DNA of 64,000 nucleotides, taken from positions 124,001 through 188,000 of the forward strand of contig NZ_CP077769.1 in assembly GCF_020386615.1 (NCBI RefSeq), written 5' to 3'. This stretch comes from Chitinophaga pendula (GTDB lineage Bacteria; Bacteroidota; Bacteroidia; Chitinophagales; Chitinophagaceae). Under the pieces are notes generated by a model that saw nothing but the letters and a program-made list of their open reading frames with translations, was not told the DNA's origin and made no database searches. This document shows positions 37,801 to 43,874 of this stretch, in pieces; position 1 is the first letter of the stretch, and each line of letters opens with the position of its first letter. The position numbers were made by a program, and so were the translations under genes.

Positions 37801-39908
37801 AGTACGGTTACCTGCTCGTTATGCAATAAAGCGGCAAATGCAGGAGTATCCCTGGCAATATGTTTGGGAACGACAACCAGCCTGCCGCCGTACAATAACG
37901 CGCCATACATCTCCCACACAGAGAAATCAAAACAGAAAGAATGAAACAATGTCCAGACATCTGATTGTCGGAATTGGAATAAAGGCTCCGTGGCATCAAA
38001 CAGGCTGATGACATTACGATGCTCAATGATCACGCCTTTAGGCTGCCCGGTAGACCCGGATGTGTAGATGACGTAGGCCGCCTGCTGCGGGCTGACTACA
38101 GGCAACACTTCGGGCTGCAAGGCATCAGTCTGCAGGAGCACCTGTACCGTAAGGAATGTAGGACTATGTACCTCTGCGCAGATCGTCTGCAACAGCGGAA
38201 GATGTGTTTCAGTAGTGATAGCCAGCGTAGCCGCCGTATCCTGTAAGATGAACCGTATCCGCTCGGTAGGATAGGAGGGGTCTACAGGCACATAGGCGGC
38301 CCCCGCTTTTAAGATGCCGATCAGGGCAACGATCATGTCAATAGATGGTTCCAGGCATACCGGGATAAAGGTGTCCGGCAGCAGGCCATGACGGATAAGC
38401 TGCGCTGCAAGCAAGGTCGATCGCCGGTCAAGCTCCTGGTAAGACAACTGCTGTTCTCCAAAGGTCAGTGCAACATGATCCGGTACGCGCCCCGCCTGTG
38501 CGGCGAAGCGGCTACTGATAGTCTGATCACTAAAAGAAGTAGACATACCCGGCTTGTGCAACAACTGCGCTCTTTCTGTCGGCAAAAGAATATCAATAGC
38601 ACCTACCTGCTCCTGCTGCTTATCAGCAAATTGCCCTATAATATATAATAACCGTCGGGTGAGCATGGCTGCATCCTGCGGTGTCAGGGTGTCATACCGG
38701 TAAAGTAAGGTGAGCTGTAAAGGCTGATGTTTTCCATATTCCTGCCAGTATACGCGTAAGGGCCTTTGTTCTGCCTCGTTCCATAACTGGTGGAAACTGC
38801 TTTGTAGATCGCCGCCCATATCCAGCTCAAAATTTAATGCCGCATGATTCACTACGATCTCGAACAATGACATATCACCTGCCCGCTCCCTGAGTAAATG
38901 ACTCAACTCACTCAATCCCACATATTGATTTTTCAAGTCCTCCGTTTGCGAACGGTCTATCGTAGCTAGCAATGCAGACAGCATCTCCTCAGGATGATAA
39001 TGACCAATAAACGGTACAATACCCGCATAGGTACCAATAATATTATGCTGCGCTGTCGTTCTCCGCCTATGCCTCGCAATACCCAACATTAACCGCTGCT
39101 GCGCATTAACCCGGGAAAAATAGATGAGTAAGGCAGCTACCGTCAGCTTCTGCAAACCAATATGACCGGTAGCAGCAATAACATAATCCAAGTTGCCTCT
39201 TTCCGCTGCAGTCAACTGATAGGTATACACCCCGCTAACCTTGCCGGATGGATCACCAGTTGCATAGCTGTGTGGAAAGATCTTAGGACATTTATGAGTT
39301 AACTGCTGAGACCAGTAAGCTACTTGATCCTGGTAGCCGGGCGTCGCGCAGTAAGCAGCCGCCTTCTCAATATCAGCTATATAAGAGGAGGACACAGCAA
39401 GCGACGTAGTAGTATCGCCTGCCAGCAACATCCTGTAGCTCCTGGCTACAGCAAGCAGCCACAAACGATAGGCATACAGATCAAATAATAAATGATGATG
39501 CCGGAAACAATACCAATACTCGTCCTCAGATATCTTAATGAGATAGTGGTCAAACAACACCGCGTCTTTATGGATATCATATGGAATATTACATTGTTCC
39601 TGTAGCCATTGCTTCGCCACCGCCGCAGATGCCACATGTTGACTATAATCTGATTCTTGCAGGGGAATAATCACTTCAGCAGCGGTAACATAACCCATAG
39701 GTGTGGACGACCGGAGATCAAATCGCATACGGAATATATCATGCGCACTAAGCATATCTGCTACCGCCGTTCTGAAATAAGGAATATGCAAATTCCCTCT
39801 CAAAATAAGGTAACCGGCGGTAACATAATGTGGACTATCGGGATGGGCTAACTGGTCAAAATAAATATCTCGCTGTGCAGGATGTAAGCTGATGGCACGA
39901 ATTGGCAT
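28848..39908 (-). CDS. Three-module non-ribosomal peptide synthetase, C-A(Thr)-T-C-A(Thr)-T-C-A(Val)-T-C
   Basis: 3,686 residues from ATG 39908. The in-frame ATG at 39989 lies within the probable -7 box, so it is unlikely. Domains (approximate residues): C1 1-440, with HHLLFD and Leu replacing the motif's Gly; A1 460-960; T1 Ser ~1010; C2, with HHAIADGWS ~1220; A2 1545-2035; T2 ~2082; C3 ~2292; A3 2620-3120; T3 GGHSL ~3155; C4, HHIAADGWS ~3368, ending the protein. Hand-read Stachelhaus codes are DFWNIGMVHK for A1 and A2 (identical to the Thr code) and DAFWIGGTFK for A3 (identical to a Val code). No epimerase, methyltransferase, thioesterase or reductase domain was found. C1 at the N-terminus suggests an acyl or upstream amino-acyl donor. 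The predicted core is X-Thr-Thr-Val, released or extended by C4. Confidence 0.95.
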   Translation of the reverse strand: MPIRAISLHPAQRDIYFDQLAHPDSPHYVTAGYLILRGNLHIPYFRTAVADMLSAHDIFRMRFDLRSSTPMGYVTAAEVIIPLQESDYSQHVASAAVAKQWLQEQCNIPYDIHKDAVLFDHYLIKISEDEYWYCFRHHHLLFDLYAYRLWLLAVARSYRMLLAGDTTTSLAVSSSYIADIEKAAAYCATPGYQDQVAYWSQQLTHKCPKIFPHSYATGDPSGKVSGVYTYQLTAAERGNLDYVIAATGHIGLQKLTVAALLIYFSRVNAQQRLMLGIARHRRRTTAQHNIIGTYAGIVPFIGHYHPEEMLSALLATIDRSQTEDLKNQYVGLSELSHLLRERAGDMSLFEIVVNHAALNFELDMGGDLQSSFHQLWNEAEQRPLRVYWQEYGKHQPLQLTLLYRYDTLTPQDAAMLTRRLLYIIGQFADKQQEQVGAIDILLPTERAQLLHKPGMSTSFSDQTISSRFAAQAGRVPDHVALTFGEQQLSYQELDRRSTLLAAQLIRHGLLPDTFIPVCLEPSIDMIVALIGILKAGAAYVPVDPSYPTERIRFILQDTAATLAITTETHLPLLQTICAEVHSPTFLTVQVLLQTDALQPEVLPVVSPQQAAYVIYTSGSTGQPKGVIIEHRNVISLFDATEPLFQFRQSDVWTLFHSFCFDFSVWEMYGALLYGGRLVVVPKHIARDTPAFAALLHNEQVTVLNQTPAAFYVLQDTISAVADNFPDLSVRYVIFGGEALNPAKLKPWHAAYTTCRLINMYGITETTVHVTFQEIHAQHIQAATSVIGKPIASLTAYVLDAQAQLLPEGVPGELYIAGAGLARGYLNREALTTERFIEHSTITSQRLYKTGDLARWLPDGTLEYLGRIDNQVKVRGYRIELGEIENAILQTGLVKQGVVLARALHKGAGEKHLVAYIVPTGAFDKAVMITALQGRLPDYMVPQLFVVVTKIPLTSNGKVDRDALPDPQSQTIQIAPRNETEQLLHDIWQGVLGAKAISITDNYFELGGDSLNLIRVINRIRQVFQKEVLAIDLYRATTIGAVASLIDTLPALGSYQETVRSVSELLEEKKTRLLAVLPDAAEVEDIFPMSDIQLGMIIAFLKHPGAAIYHDQFSYRLPIHLNIRLFQQALQLIVQQHGILRTSFQLDLLTASVQVVYRTVPVPLPVTDIRAAADVTKALADFLAAERARPFIIEQAPLWRANLLQARDHYIFVLQFHHAIADGWSVASFNTALNNLYLQLVGGEIPSQLTPLKSTYRDFVIQDIIEKDNEAAKTFWSHELSGYKRLDLFSEDTLCHRFKRKFDPAFFTALKSKAAAEGLSLKTLFLGATVYTLGLLHYEKEGTIGLVSNNRPLVEDGDRLLGCFLNTIPFRYTMPTALDSWQQFFAQLEQKQLALQSHDRLPLSAITHAAGKGPAQENPFFDVLFNFVNFHVYDQFSEGLTAGNTADERSVLFSNHAFTNTFLDWSISITEDELILLVSQTRSFKCGQSMEEIYTYFHQVLIQILRHYDDTIQRDHILSAGQASVEIIPAMKTNYPSIVDLFARQVMSVPGHIALTFGEQQLSYQELDRRSTLLAAQLIRHGLLPDTFIPVCLEPSIDMIVALIGILKAGAAYVPVDPSYPTERIRFILQDTAATLAITTETHLPLLQTICAEVHSPTFLTVQVLLQTDALQPEALPVVSPQQAAYVIYTSGSTGQPKGVIIEHRNVISLFDATEPLFQFRQSDVWTLFHSFCFDFSVWEMYGALLYGGRLVVVPKHIARDTPAFAALLHNEQVTVLNQTPAAFYVLQDTISAAADNFPDLSVRYVIFGGEALNPAKLKPWHAAYTTCRLINMYGITETTVHVTFQEIHAQHIQAATSVIGKPIASLTAYVLDAQAQLLPEGVPGELYIAGAGLARGYLNREALTTERFIEHSTITSQRLYKTGDLARWLPDGTLEYLGRIDNQVKVRGYRIELGEIENAILQTGLVKQGVVLARALHKGAGEKHLVAYIVPTGAFDKAVMITALQGRLPDYMVPQLFVVVTKIPLTSNGKVDRDALPDPQSQTIQIAPRNETEQLLHDIWQGVLGAKAISITDNYFELGGDSLNLIRVISQVRKVFRKEVSVADLYKATTIDALASLIDTLLPADHYQEQVRQVAVMLEEQRRSLLPLLPDAAMIADLFPMSDIQLGMIATSLQYPDAAIYHDQFAYRLSKDVDIVRFKKALELIVARHGILRTAFPIEQLSAGIQVVYSTIPVALPVVDIRAAANIHAALLAFLAEERKHPFIVDQAPLWRMHLLRTSDHYLFVLQFHHAIADGWSVASFNTSLNNLYLQLAAGDLSTLPPLGSSYKDFVIQNIIEKDSAVTKEFWIRELADHKRTDIFSEEHHFHRFRKRYDRAFFAALKDKAVEEGVSLKTLFLGATIYTIGLFSYEKEGTIGLVTNNRPLVDDGDQLLGCFLNTIPFRYMMPTGAESWRAFFTQLDQHQLAIQPYNRMPLPAIAQATGNNEPGKNPFFDILFNFVNFHVYEQLEAGAFEARSADERSIVVDGYEQTNTFLDCSVNITGDELHVIFSQSRRLSSGRSMEELSEYFHRVLEQVLAYYDLPADRRRILGQEEWNNHYGTLTTATIYPDAAGGLVPLFEKQVIVQPEAVALVSGADAVSYASLNRQANRLAFYLRQRGVERNVPIPICIDRSINMIAGILGILKAGGAYLPLTPSYPPERILQLLEGINYPVVITLASHRPLLMSAGIPEERLVCLDTAAGLISDLPADNLPGLTPEGAAPDDLACIMYTSGSTGRPKGVMITHRNISSMLWASKHLMIKASESVLSTGAITFDATLFEYWCTLLNGGRLVLCEQALLLDSSYLREAISYHGIKKMWFTSSWLNQLVEHDIRVFENLDTVITGGDKLSLYHIRRLLSAYPRLSIINGYGPTENTTFSLLHLVSHDDMYGEIPIGLPLDYRTAYVLDRQGMPLPAHVPGELYVGGVGLSKGYLQSAALTAARFLPHPFLPGIQLYNTGDLARYHIDGTIHFMGRTDDQVKIRGFRVEPGEIEQVLLKSGMVSQVAVKVYQPVEGHKQLIAYIVPGANLDTDQLALYLKANLPDYMIPAVLQTIDVMPLRPNGKIDRDALVFSIADQVERVYAPPRNMTERQLVSIWQSVLHVSSVSVTDDFFLLGGHSLLVISVKARIRKLCGKNVAISKLYRYRLLADLGVYLDSLPAEGMVDYEDTVVPVKRLAGAGIPLSFGQAELWAMDQRSGSVHYHIPKVYQLRGHPDVPSLEQAFRLLVNQHETLRTVIRATGDDSAVLSYLLPEDQWQLQCVGQADVPAGVIAAVAGGVPAVIDKVAHTVLYDYVRGLLDQPFDLGQDHMLRVQLVSFGVDMHLLTINLHHIAADGWSMALIMESFIRLYNIVSAGTLPVVDKPVVQFADHTLWQQQYIRSGVMRNKLAYWEDVLRDMAPWSLPTDHPRPQQLSYRGHTIDFRVDQTLVMALKQLSLQQECTLFMTLLTAFKVVIARYSGQRDICIATVSAGRSQQEVAQTVGFFSNNFLLLRSLLAPQQSFSDLLHAVRETTISAFEHQDVPIEMIQERLGYGMEGMHPPMWQAIFMLQNMPPSPALELTGLRASEIGIARETSQFELNVGARETADGLLLAVEYNTDLFYESTIRRIFAHYLSLLEAITQLPLQTVHVGDDGESGVLPAITISGSSC
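33641..35269 (-). repeat. Near-identical NRPS A-T segment, copy 2 (module 2)
   Basis: About 1,629 bp that matches 36860-38488 at a fixed offset of 3,219 bp, with only around ten differences spotted by eye. It covers the whole A domain and the T-domain core. Identity stops abruptly at both ends, next to clearly diverged C domains. Confidence 0.9.
36860..38488 (-). repeat. Near-identical NRPS A-T segment, copy 1 (module 1)
   Basis: Partner of the copy at 33641-35269. The left boundary is at TGATCACGCG and the right boundary at CCGGTACGC. The few changes seen include Val/Ala in ALQPEV(A)LP and ISAV(A)ADN. Confidence 0.9.
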
Positions 39909-39986
39909 AGTGCATTGTTTTAGGTAGAGTGGCAATGATAGAATGACAAGAACAGGAGCGCTTGTTGGCCTCGGCTGCGGTTGAAA

Positions 39987-39994
39987 CAAACATA
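39987..39994 (-). promoter_or_regulatory. Bacteroidetes -7 box for NRPS
   Basis: TATGTTTG (minus strand) matches TAnnTTTG, 78 nt before the preferred NRPS start codon. It covers the alternative upstream ATG, which supports the 39908 start. Confidence 0.45.
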
Positions 39995-40653
39995 TAACTT
40001 AACACACGTACTAGGTAAATGGACGGGTGTATTATAACACGACAGAACTGTAACTATTGTATTGGCGGCATATAGGAAGACAGTAACACATCATGCTGGC
40101 TGCAGGGAACTTACCCTCGTACGAAGTCTGTCAGAAAATGAATGGATATAATTCAGTATAGTGTTATGAGCTTTTTCATATTTGGGCTTGTTTTAAACAT
40201 TGCAAGACTAAAGTTGATAGCGGGTTGTAGACTGAATGAAATTAATAAAAAAAATTGATACCATACTGGCTGTGCTAAAAAAACAATCATGCCGGATACA
40301 TGTAAATACCTATAGATAAAGCCATACAACGGACAATTATTTTTTTAATTGATATTATTTGTATAGATTCGAAAAATTGAAAGTGCGTTTAGAATGATAG
40401 AGAAGTAGCTATAAAGCCAAGTATACAACCCAGAAATCGTTTCGTTTAACCTTGCCGGACTATTAGTTTTTGATTGCCTATGGTTTCGTTTCAACCTCTA
40501 TCGTAATAACAATGCCTGGAAGGAGCGCTTGATCTAAATATATGTTACCCGTGAACTGCCCATGTATCTTCTTTTCCGCCTGCATGGAGCTTCATTGTCA
40601 ATACAAATAGATCGCAGATGTTGCTATACTGCTGATATAACATTACTACAACG

Positions 40654-40674
40654 TAGCGCATAAGCTATGCGCTA
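40654..40674. promoter_or_regulatory. Inverted repeat upstream of the dehydrogenase/ACP genes
   Basis: TAGCGCATA-AGC-TATGCGCTA is a perfect 9-bp inverted repeat with a 3-nt centre, 79 bp before the dehydrogenase ATG. No T-run follows, so an operator or a leader hairpin is more likely than a terminator. Confidence 0.45.
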
Positions 40675-40753
40675 ACGGCTATACATTATGACCTCATGGA
40701 GGCCATCAGCTATGTATTGCTTGTCAGGAAATTTAAGCATTTGAAGATATCAT

Positions 40754-41611
40754 ATGAAAAAAGAAAAAATAGGCGTCATCGGAGCTGGCGTAATGGGACA
40801 AGGAGTGGCCCACCAGTTCTCTAAATACGGATATGACGTAACCCTGGTAGATGTAAATGAGGATAAATTACAGGAAGCCGCTGCCCGTATAAGGAATATA
40901 GAACGGCTGGACCTGCTGATGCAGAAAAGCGGTAAATCCCCTCAAAGCATCAATCAAAATATCCTGCAGAACATATCCCTGACCACCTCTCTGTCCACAT
41001 TGAAAGAAGCGACCGTCATTATTGAAAATGTGCCCGAAAAGATCGAGATCAAAACAATCGTGTACAAAGAACTATATCACGTGGTTAATGATACAGCACT
41101 TGTAGCAGTGAATACCTCCGCAACACCTATCGGAATACTCTCTGCACTACTGCGATATCCGGAAAGAGTCATGGGAATGCACTTCGTCAATCCCGTACAT
41201 CTGATGCCAACGCTCGAACTTGTAAAAGGAGCCAGCACTGATGATAACACCATACAAAGAGCATTAGACCTGCTGGCAGATATGAAGATGAAAGGTGTAT
41301 TGGTCAATGATGCCCCCGGATTTGTATCCAATAGGGTAATGCTCATGTACATCAATGAAGCCGCTATGTGTGTGGAAGAAGGTATAGGCAGCGCTCATGC
41401 AGTCGATCAGATATTCAGAGAGTGCCTCTCCCACAAAATGGGACCACTACAAACCGCAGACCTCATCGGCATCGATACCATTCTCTATTCCCTGGAAGTA
41501 TTACACCACTCATTTGCTAACGATAAATATAAACCTGCAGGAATACTCCAGCAAATGGTCGATAAAGAACTGCTCGGGATCAAAAAAGGTCAGGGATTCT
41601 ATAAATACTAA
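40754..41611 (+). CDS. 3-hydroxyacyl-CoA dehydrogenase family enzyme (FkbK-like)
   Basis: 285-residue NAD-dependent dehydrogenase of the 3-hydroxybutyryl-CoA dehydrogenase family. The Rossmann motif GAGVMGQG is at 10-17. NTSATPIGIL near 120, MHFVNPVHLMPTLELVKG near 138-155 (catalytic His) and DAPGFVSNRV near 189 are the expected landmarks. Length is normal. It is followed after 19 bp by a free acyl carrier protein. In FK520/ansamitocin-type pathways a dehydrogenase of this kind (FkbK) oxidises a glyceryl unit on a free ACP (FkbJ) towards hydroxymalonyl-ACP. That analogy, plus the nearby O-methyltransferase, is my basis for FkbK-like. Ordinary beta-oxidation is less likely beside an NRPS. Confidence 0.85.
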   Translation: MKKEKIGVIGAGVMGQGVAHQFSKYGYDVTLVDVNEDKLQEAAARIRNIERLDLLMQKSGKSPQSINQNILQNISLTTSLSTLKEATVIIENVPEKIEIKTIVYKELYHVVNDTALVAVNTSATPIGILSALLRYPERVMGMHFVNPVHLMPTLELVKGASTDDNTIQRALDLLADMKMKGVLVNDAPGFVSNRVMLMYINEAAMCVEEGIGSAHAVDQIFRECLSHKMGPLQTADLIGIDTILYSLEVLHHSFANDKYKPAGILQQMVDKELLGIKKGQGFYKY

Positions 41612-41630
41612 AGACATTAAAAACAATCTT

Positions 41631-41882
41631 ATGAAAGAGGCTATCAGATCATACCTTCAACAACGTATAGGGGAAGACGTCAGCTTTTCCAATACAGACG
41701 ATATATTCGAACTGGGACTGGTAACATCCATTTTTGCGATGCAACTGGTTATGTACCTGGAACGGGAATTCAATATTTCCGTGTCGAATGATGAAATGAA
41801 TATCACCAACTTCAACTCCGTAGATAACATTACCACCTTCGTGTCCGGCAAAAAAAGTTCGGCCACCACAGCAAATGTGTGA
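41631..41882 (+). CDS. Free acyl carrier protein (FkbJ-like)
   Basis: 83-residue carrier protein. The phosphopantetheine site is LGLVTSIFAMQLV with Ser33; the usual Asp before the Ser is Thr. A ...SIFAMQLV sequence after the serine is, from memory, characteristic of the ACPs that carry methoxymalonyl-type extender units. The four-helix pattern fits (MKEAIRSYLQQR; YLEREFNIS; FNSVDNITTFV). It lies 19 bp behind the dehydrogenase and is almost certainly co-transcribed. It may deliver an acyl group to the first or last C domain of the NRPS. No phosphopantetheinyl transferase gene is in the window. Confidence 0.87.
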   Translation: MKEAIRSYLQQRIGEDVSFSNTDDIFELGLVTSIFAMQLVMYLEREFNISVSNDEMNITNFNSVDNITTFVSGKKSSATTANV

Positions 41883-41894
41883 TGGCCCCCAATA

Positions 41895-42548
41895 CTATTT
41901 TTTCCTGGCTACCATCAAACCATCACGGATAGGTAGAATAATATTTTCTACGCGTTCATCAGCATGTACCTTACGCACATATTCTCTTAGTGCCACTGTA
42001 CTACGGTCAGTGGCACTTTCATCCGTTATTTTTCCTCTCCAGAGAATGTTGTCCGCAATTATATAACCACCTGGTCTGATCTTATCAAAGACCAGGTCAT
42101 AATAAAGCGCATAACTGGGTTTGTCTGCATCAATAAATACAAGGTCAAACACATCCTGCAATGCCGGGACTATCTTGCGGGCATCCCCTATATGTAATGT
42201 TACCTGCGCCGATAAACCTGCCCTTTCAAGAAATGAGTGGATATGCGGCGCCAGCTCCTCATTCGCTTCTATCGTATGCAATACGCCTCCTTGCCGCAAC
42301 CCATCACTCAGGCAGATAGCAGAATAACCGGTATAAGTACCTATCTCAAGAATAGCAGCTGGCTGTATCATCTTACTGAACATACGTAATAACTCACCTT
42401 GGTAATGTCCTGCAAGCATTTCCGGGAAAGGTGCCTTCTGTTGCGTGAAATCATTCAGGTCACGCAGAATATCAGATTCAGGTTGTAGATACGATTCAAC
42501 AAAAGATTGTATGGCTGGTGATACCAGTTCGTAGTGGGCGTTTTCCAT
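41895..42548 (-). CDS. Class I SAM-dependent O-methyltransferase (FkbG-like/catechol-type)
   Basis: 217 residues from the ATG at 42548; the frame stays open for 30 more codons upstream, but the paralogue at 21.8 kb supports the shorter start. SAM motif EIGTYTGYSAICL, metal/active-site IDADKPSYALYYD and IADNILWRG are all present. It converges on the ACP gene with a 12-bp gap. It could methylate a hydroxyl on the peptide or on an ACP-bound hydroxy-acyl unit, as FkbG does in methoxymalonyl-ACP synthesis. The substrate is inferred from context only. Confidence 0.88.
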   Translation of the reverse strand: MENAHYELVSPAIQSFVESYLQPESDILRDLNDFTQQKAPFPEMLAGHYQGELLRMFSKMIQPAAILEIGTYTGYSAICLSDGLRQGGVLHTIEANEELAPHIHSFLERAGLSAQVTLHIGDARKIVPALQDVFDLVFIDADKPSYALYYDLVFDKIRPGGYIIADNILWRGKITDESATDRSTVALREYVRKVHADERVENIILPIRDGLMVARKK

Positions 42549-42653
42549 AAGTAAGCGGAACAATGTTAGAAAATAGTTGTTGACAGCCGGGTTAATAGAC
42601 TGTACAATTAAATTAAACATTTCAGGTGGGAGTACCAAAAATCAATACCGTAG

Positions 42654-42688
42654 AAAAAGAAAACCCCTGCGTCATTACAACACAGGGG
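42654..42688 (-). terminator. Rho-independent terminator after TlpA-like gene
   Basis: A CCCCTG / CAGGGG stem with a 13-nt loop, followed on the minus strand by TTTTCTTTTT. It separates the SusCD operon from the NRPS-cluster methyltransferase. Confidence 0.7.
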
Positions 42689-42717
42689 CAGATTGCATAT
42701 GAGGTGGACACGAAAAA

Positions 42718-43839
42718 CTATTGCAACAATTGCGTAAGACGCTTTTTAAGATCCTCACCGCGCAGATGTTTAGCCACAATCTTGCCATCCGGACCGATCA
42801 GGAAATTTGCAGGGATACCCTGTACTCCATACAACTGAGCTGCCTCATTTTTCCAACCTTTCAGATCGGACAACTGTGACCAGGCAAGTTTATCATCATG
42901 AATAGCCTGCAACCAAAAAGACCGCCCATTAGGATTGTCCAGGGAGACACCCACAATGGTGAAATTCTTATCCTTGAACTGTTCATAGGCGGCTACTACA
43001 TTAGGATTCTCCTTGCGGCAGGGACCACACCAGCTGGCCCAGAAATCCACCAATACATATTTACCGCGAAAATCCTGTAAAGACACCATCTTGCCGGTAG
43101 TGTCGGGCTGTGTGAAAACAGGCGCCGTTACGCCAATAGCCGTTTTACGCTGGGTCTCCAGCAACTGTGTAAACCGCTGCCCTGCCTTACTTGTTTTCAT
43201 CTCATTGGATAACAGCGCAAATACCGGCGCCGCTGCATCCGGATCAGGATCATCTCCTGCCCACTCATACAAGGCATCAAGACTAACGATCGTATTCGGA
43301 TGCTTCTTGATAAAGGTCTTTACGATCTGTCCTTGCGCTACTGCCAATGCTGCATTGGCAGCCTGATACTTTTTCTTGAAATCCTCCTGTGCCCTCTCCT
43401 CCGGCGTCATCGCATAATACGCATTGGTAATAGAGTCCGAACGACGATCTGTCGCTGCTGTCAACGCCTTATAGGCAAGAAAAGTAGTATTCACCGTACC
43501 GCCGCTCACCCTGGCATGCGCAAGCGAATCCGGAGACTGTATCTTCGTATTCCCTTTCTCCAGGTAAAAGATCACCCGATCCCCGGCATAAGACTGCGCC
43601 AGGCTATGACCGGTAAATAAAAAGGCCTTGGCTGACCGGTCAGTACGCCCCTTAAAAATAAAAGCGCCGTCCTTGATGTCTACAGAATCGATTAGCCTCC
43701 CCTTACCGTTGCTGCTGTATAAATAGGCCTTGGGATAAACATTGCTTTTGCCAAGTTGCCCTTGTATCGTATAATCTGCCTCCTGTGCGTGCGTAGCAAA
43801 TGGCAACAGGCATAGCGCTGTGATAAAAACCTTGTTCAT
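42718..43839 (-). CDS. TlpA/ResA-like thiol-disulfide oxidoreductase with DUF4369 domain
   Basis: 373 residues from the ATG at 43839. A signal peptide (cleavage near THAQ) is followed by a DUF4369-like beta domain (YTIQGQLGKSNVY, DGAFIFKGRT), a helical linker, and a C-terminal thioredoxin domain with WCGPC (Cys ~270 and ~273) and the cis-Pro segment GIPANFLI. It is therefore a periplasmic redox protein. Such proteins are frequent last genes of SusCD loci in Bacteroidota. Here it closes the ECF/FecR/SusC/SusD/lipoprotein operon. A role in reducing or maturing imported peptides or metalloproteins is inference. Confidence 0.9.
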   Translation of the reverse strand: MNKVFITALCLLPFATHAQEADYTIQGQLGKSNVYPKAYLYSSNGKGRLIDSVDIKDGAFIFKGRTDRSAKAFLFTGHSLAQSYAGDRVIFYLEKGNTKIQSPDSLAHARVSGGTVNTTFLAYKALTAATDRRSDSITNAYYAMTPEERAQEDFKKKYQAANAALAVAQGQIVKTFIKKHPNTIVSLDALYEWAGDDPDPDAAAPVFALLSNEMKTSKAGQRFTQLLETQRKTAIGVTAPVFTQPDTTGKMVSLQDFRGKYVLVDFWASWCGPCRKENPNVVAAYEQFKDKNFTIVGVSLDNPNGRSFWLQAIHDDKLAWSQLSDLKGWKNEAAQLYGVQGIPANFLIGPDGKIVAKHLRGEDLKKRLTQLLQ

Positions 43840-43874
43840 GTGCATGGTATATTGTTAATATTGGTAATTGACGT

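Larger units (their letters stand above)
39909..40753. other. AT-rich divergent regulatory region of the NRPS cluster
   Basis: 845 bp between divergent NRPS and dehydrogenase genes, much more AT-rich than the flanking genes. It holds the NRPS -7 box (39987-39994) and a 9-bp inverted repeat at 40654-40674. No ORF of note; a 30-codon ORF near 40165 is unconvincing. Confidence 0.65.

Noticed and set aside
33641..38488. Long repeats interpreted as a transposon or CRISPR-like array
   Set aside because: The repeats are in-frame NRPS domain duplications, with no transposase, no terminal inverted repeats and no short regular spacers.
28848..39908. Dual epimerisation/condensation domains in the NRPS
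   Set aside because: No extra N-terminal His-rich motif of dual E/C domains and no E-domain signature was seen. The internal domains read as ordinary condensation domains.
39909..39989. Upstream extension of the NRPS to an ATG at 39989
   Set aside because: The 27 extra residues do not belong to a C domain, and the upstream ATG falls in a good -7 promoter box. The ATG at 39908 starts directly at the typical C-domain N-terminus.
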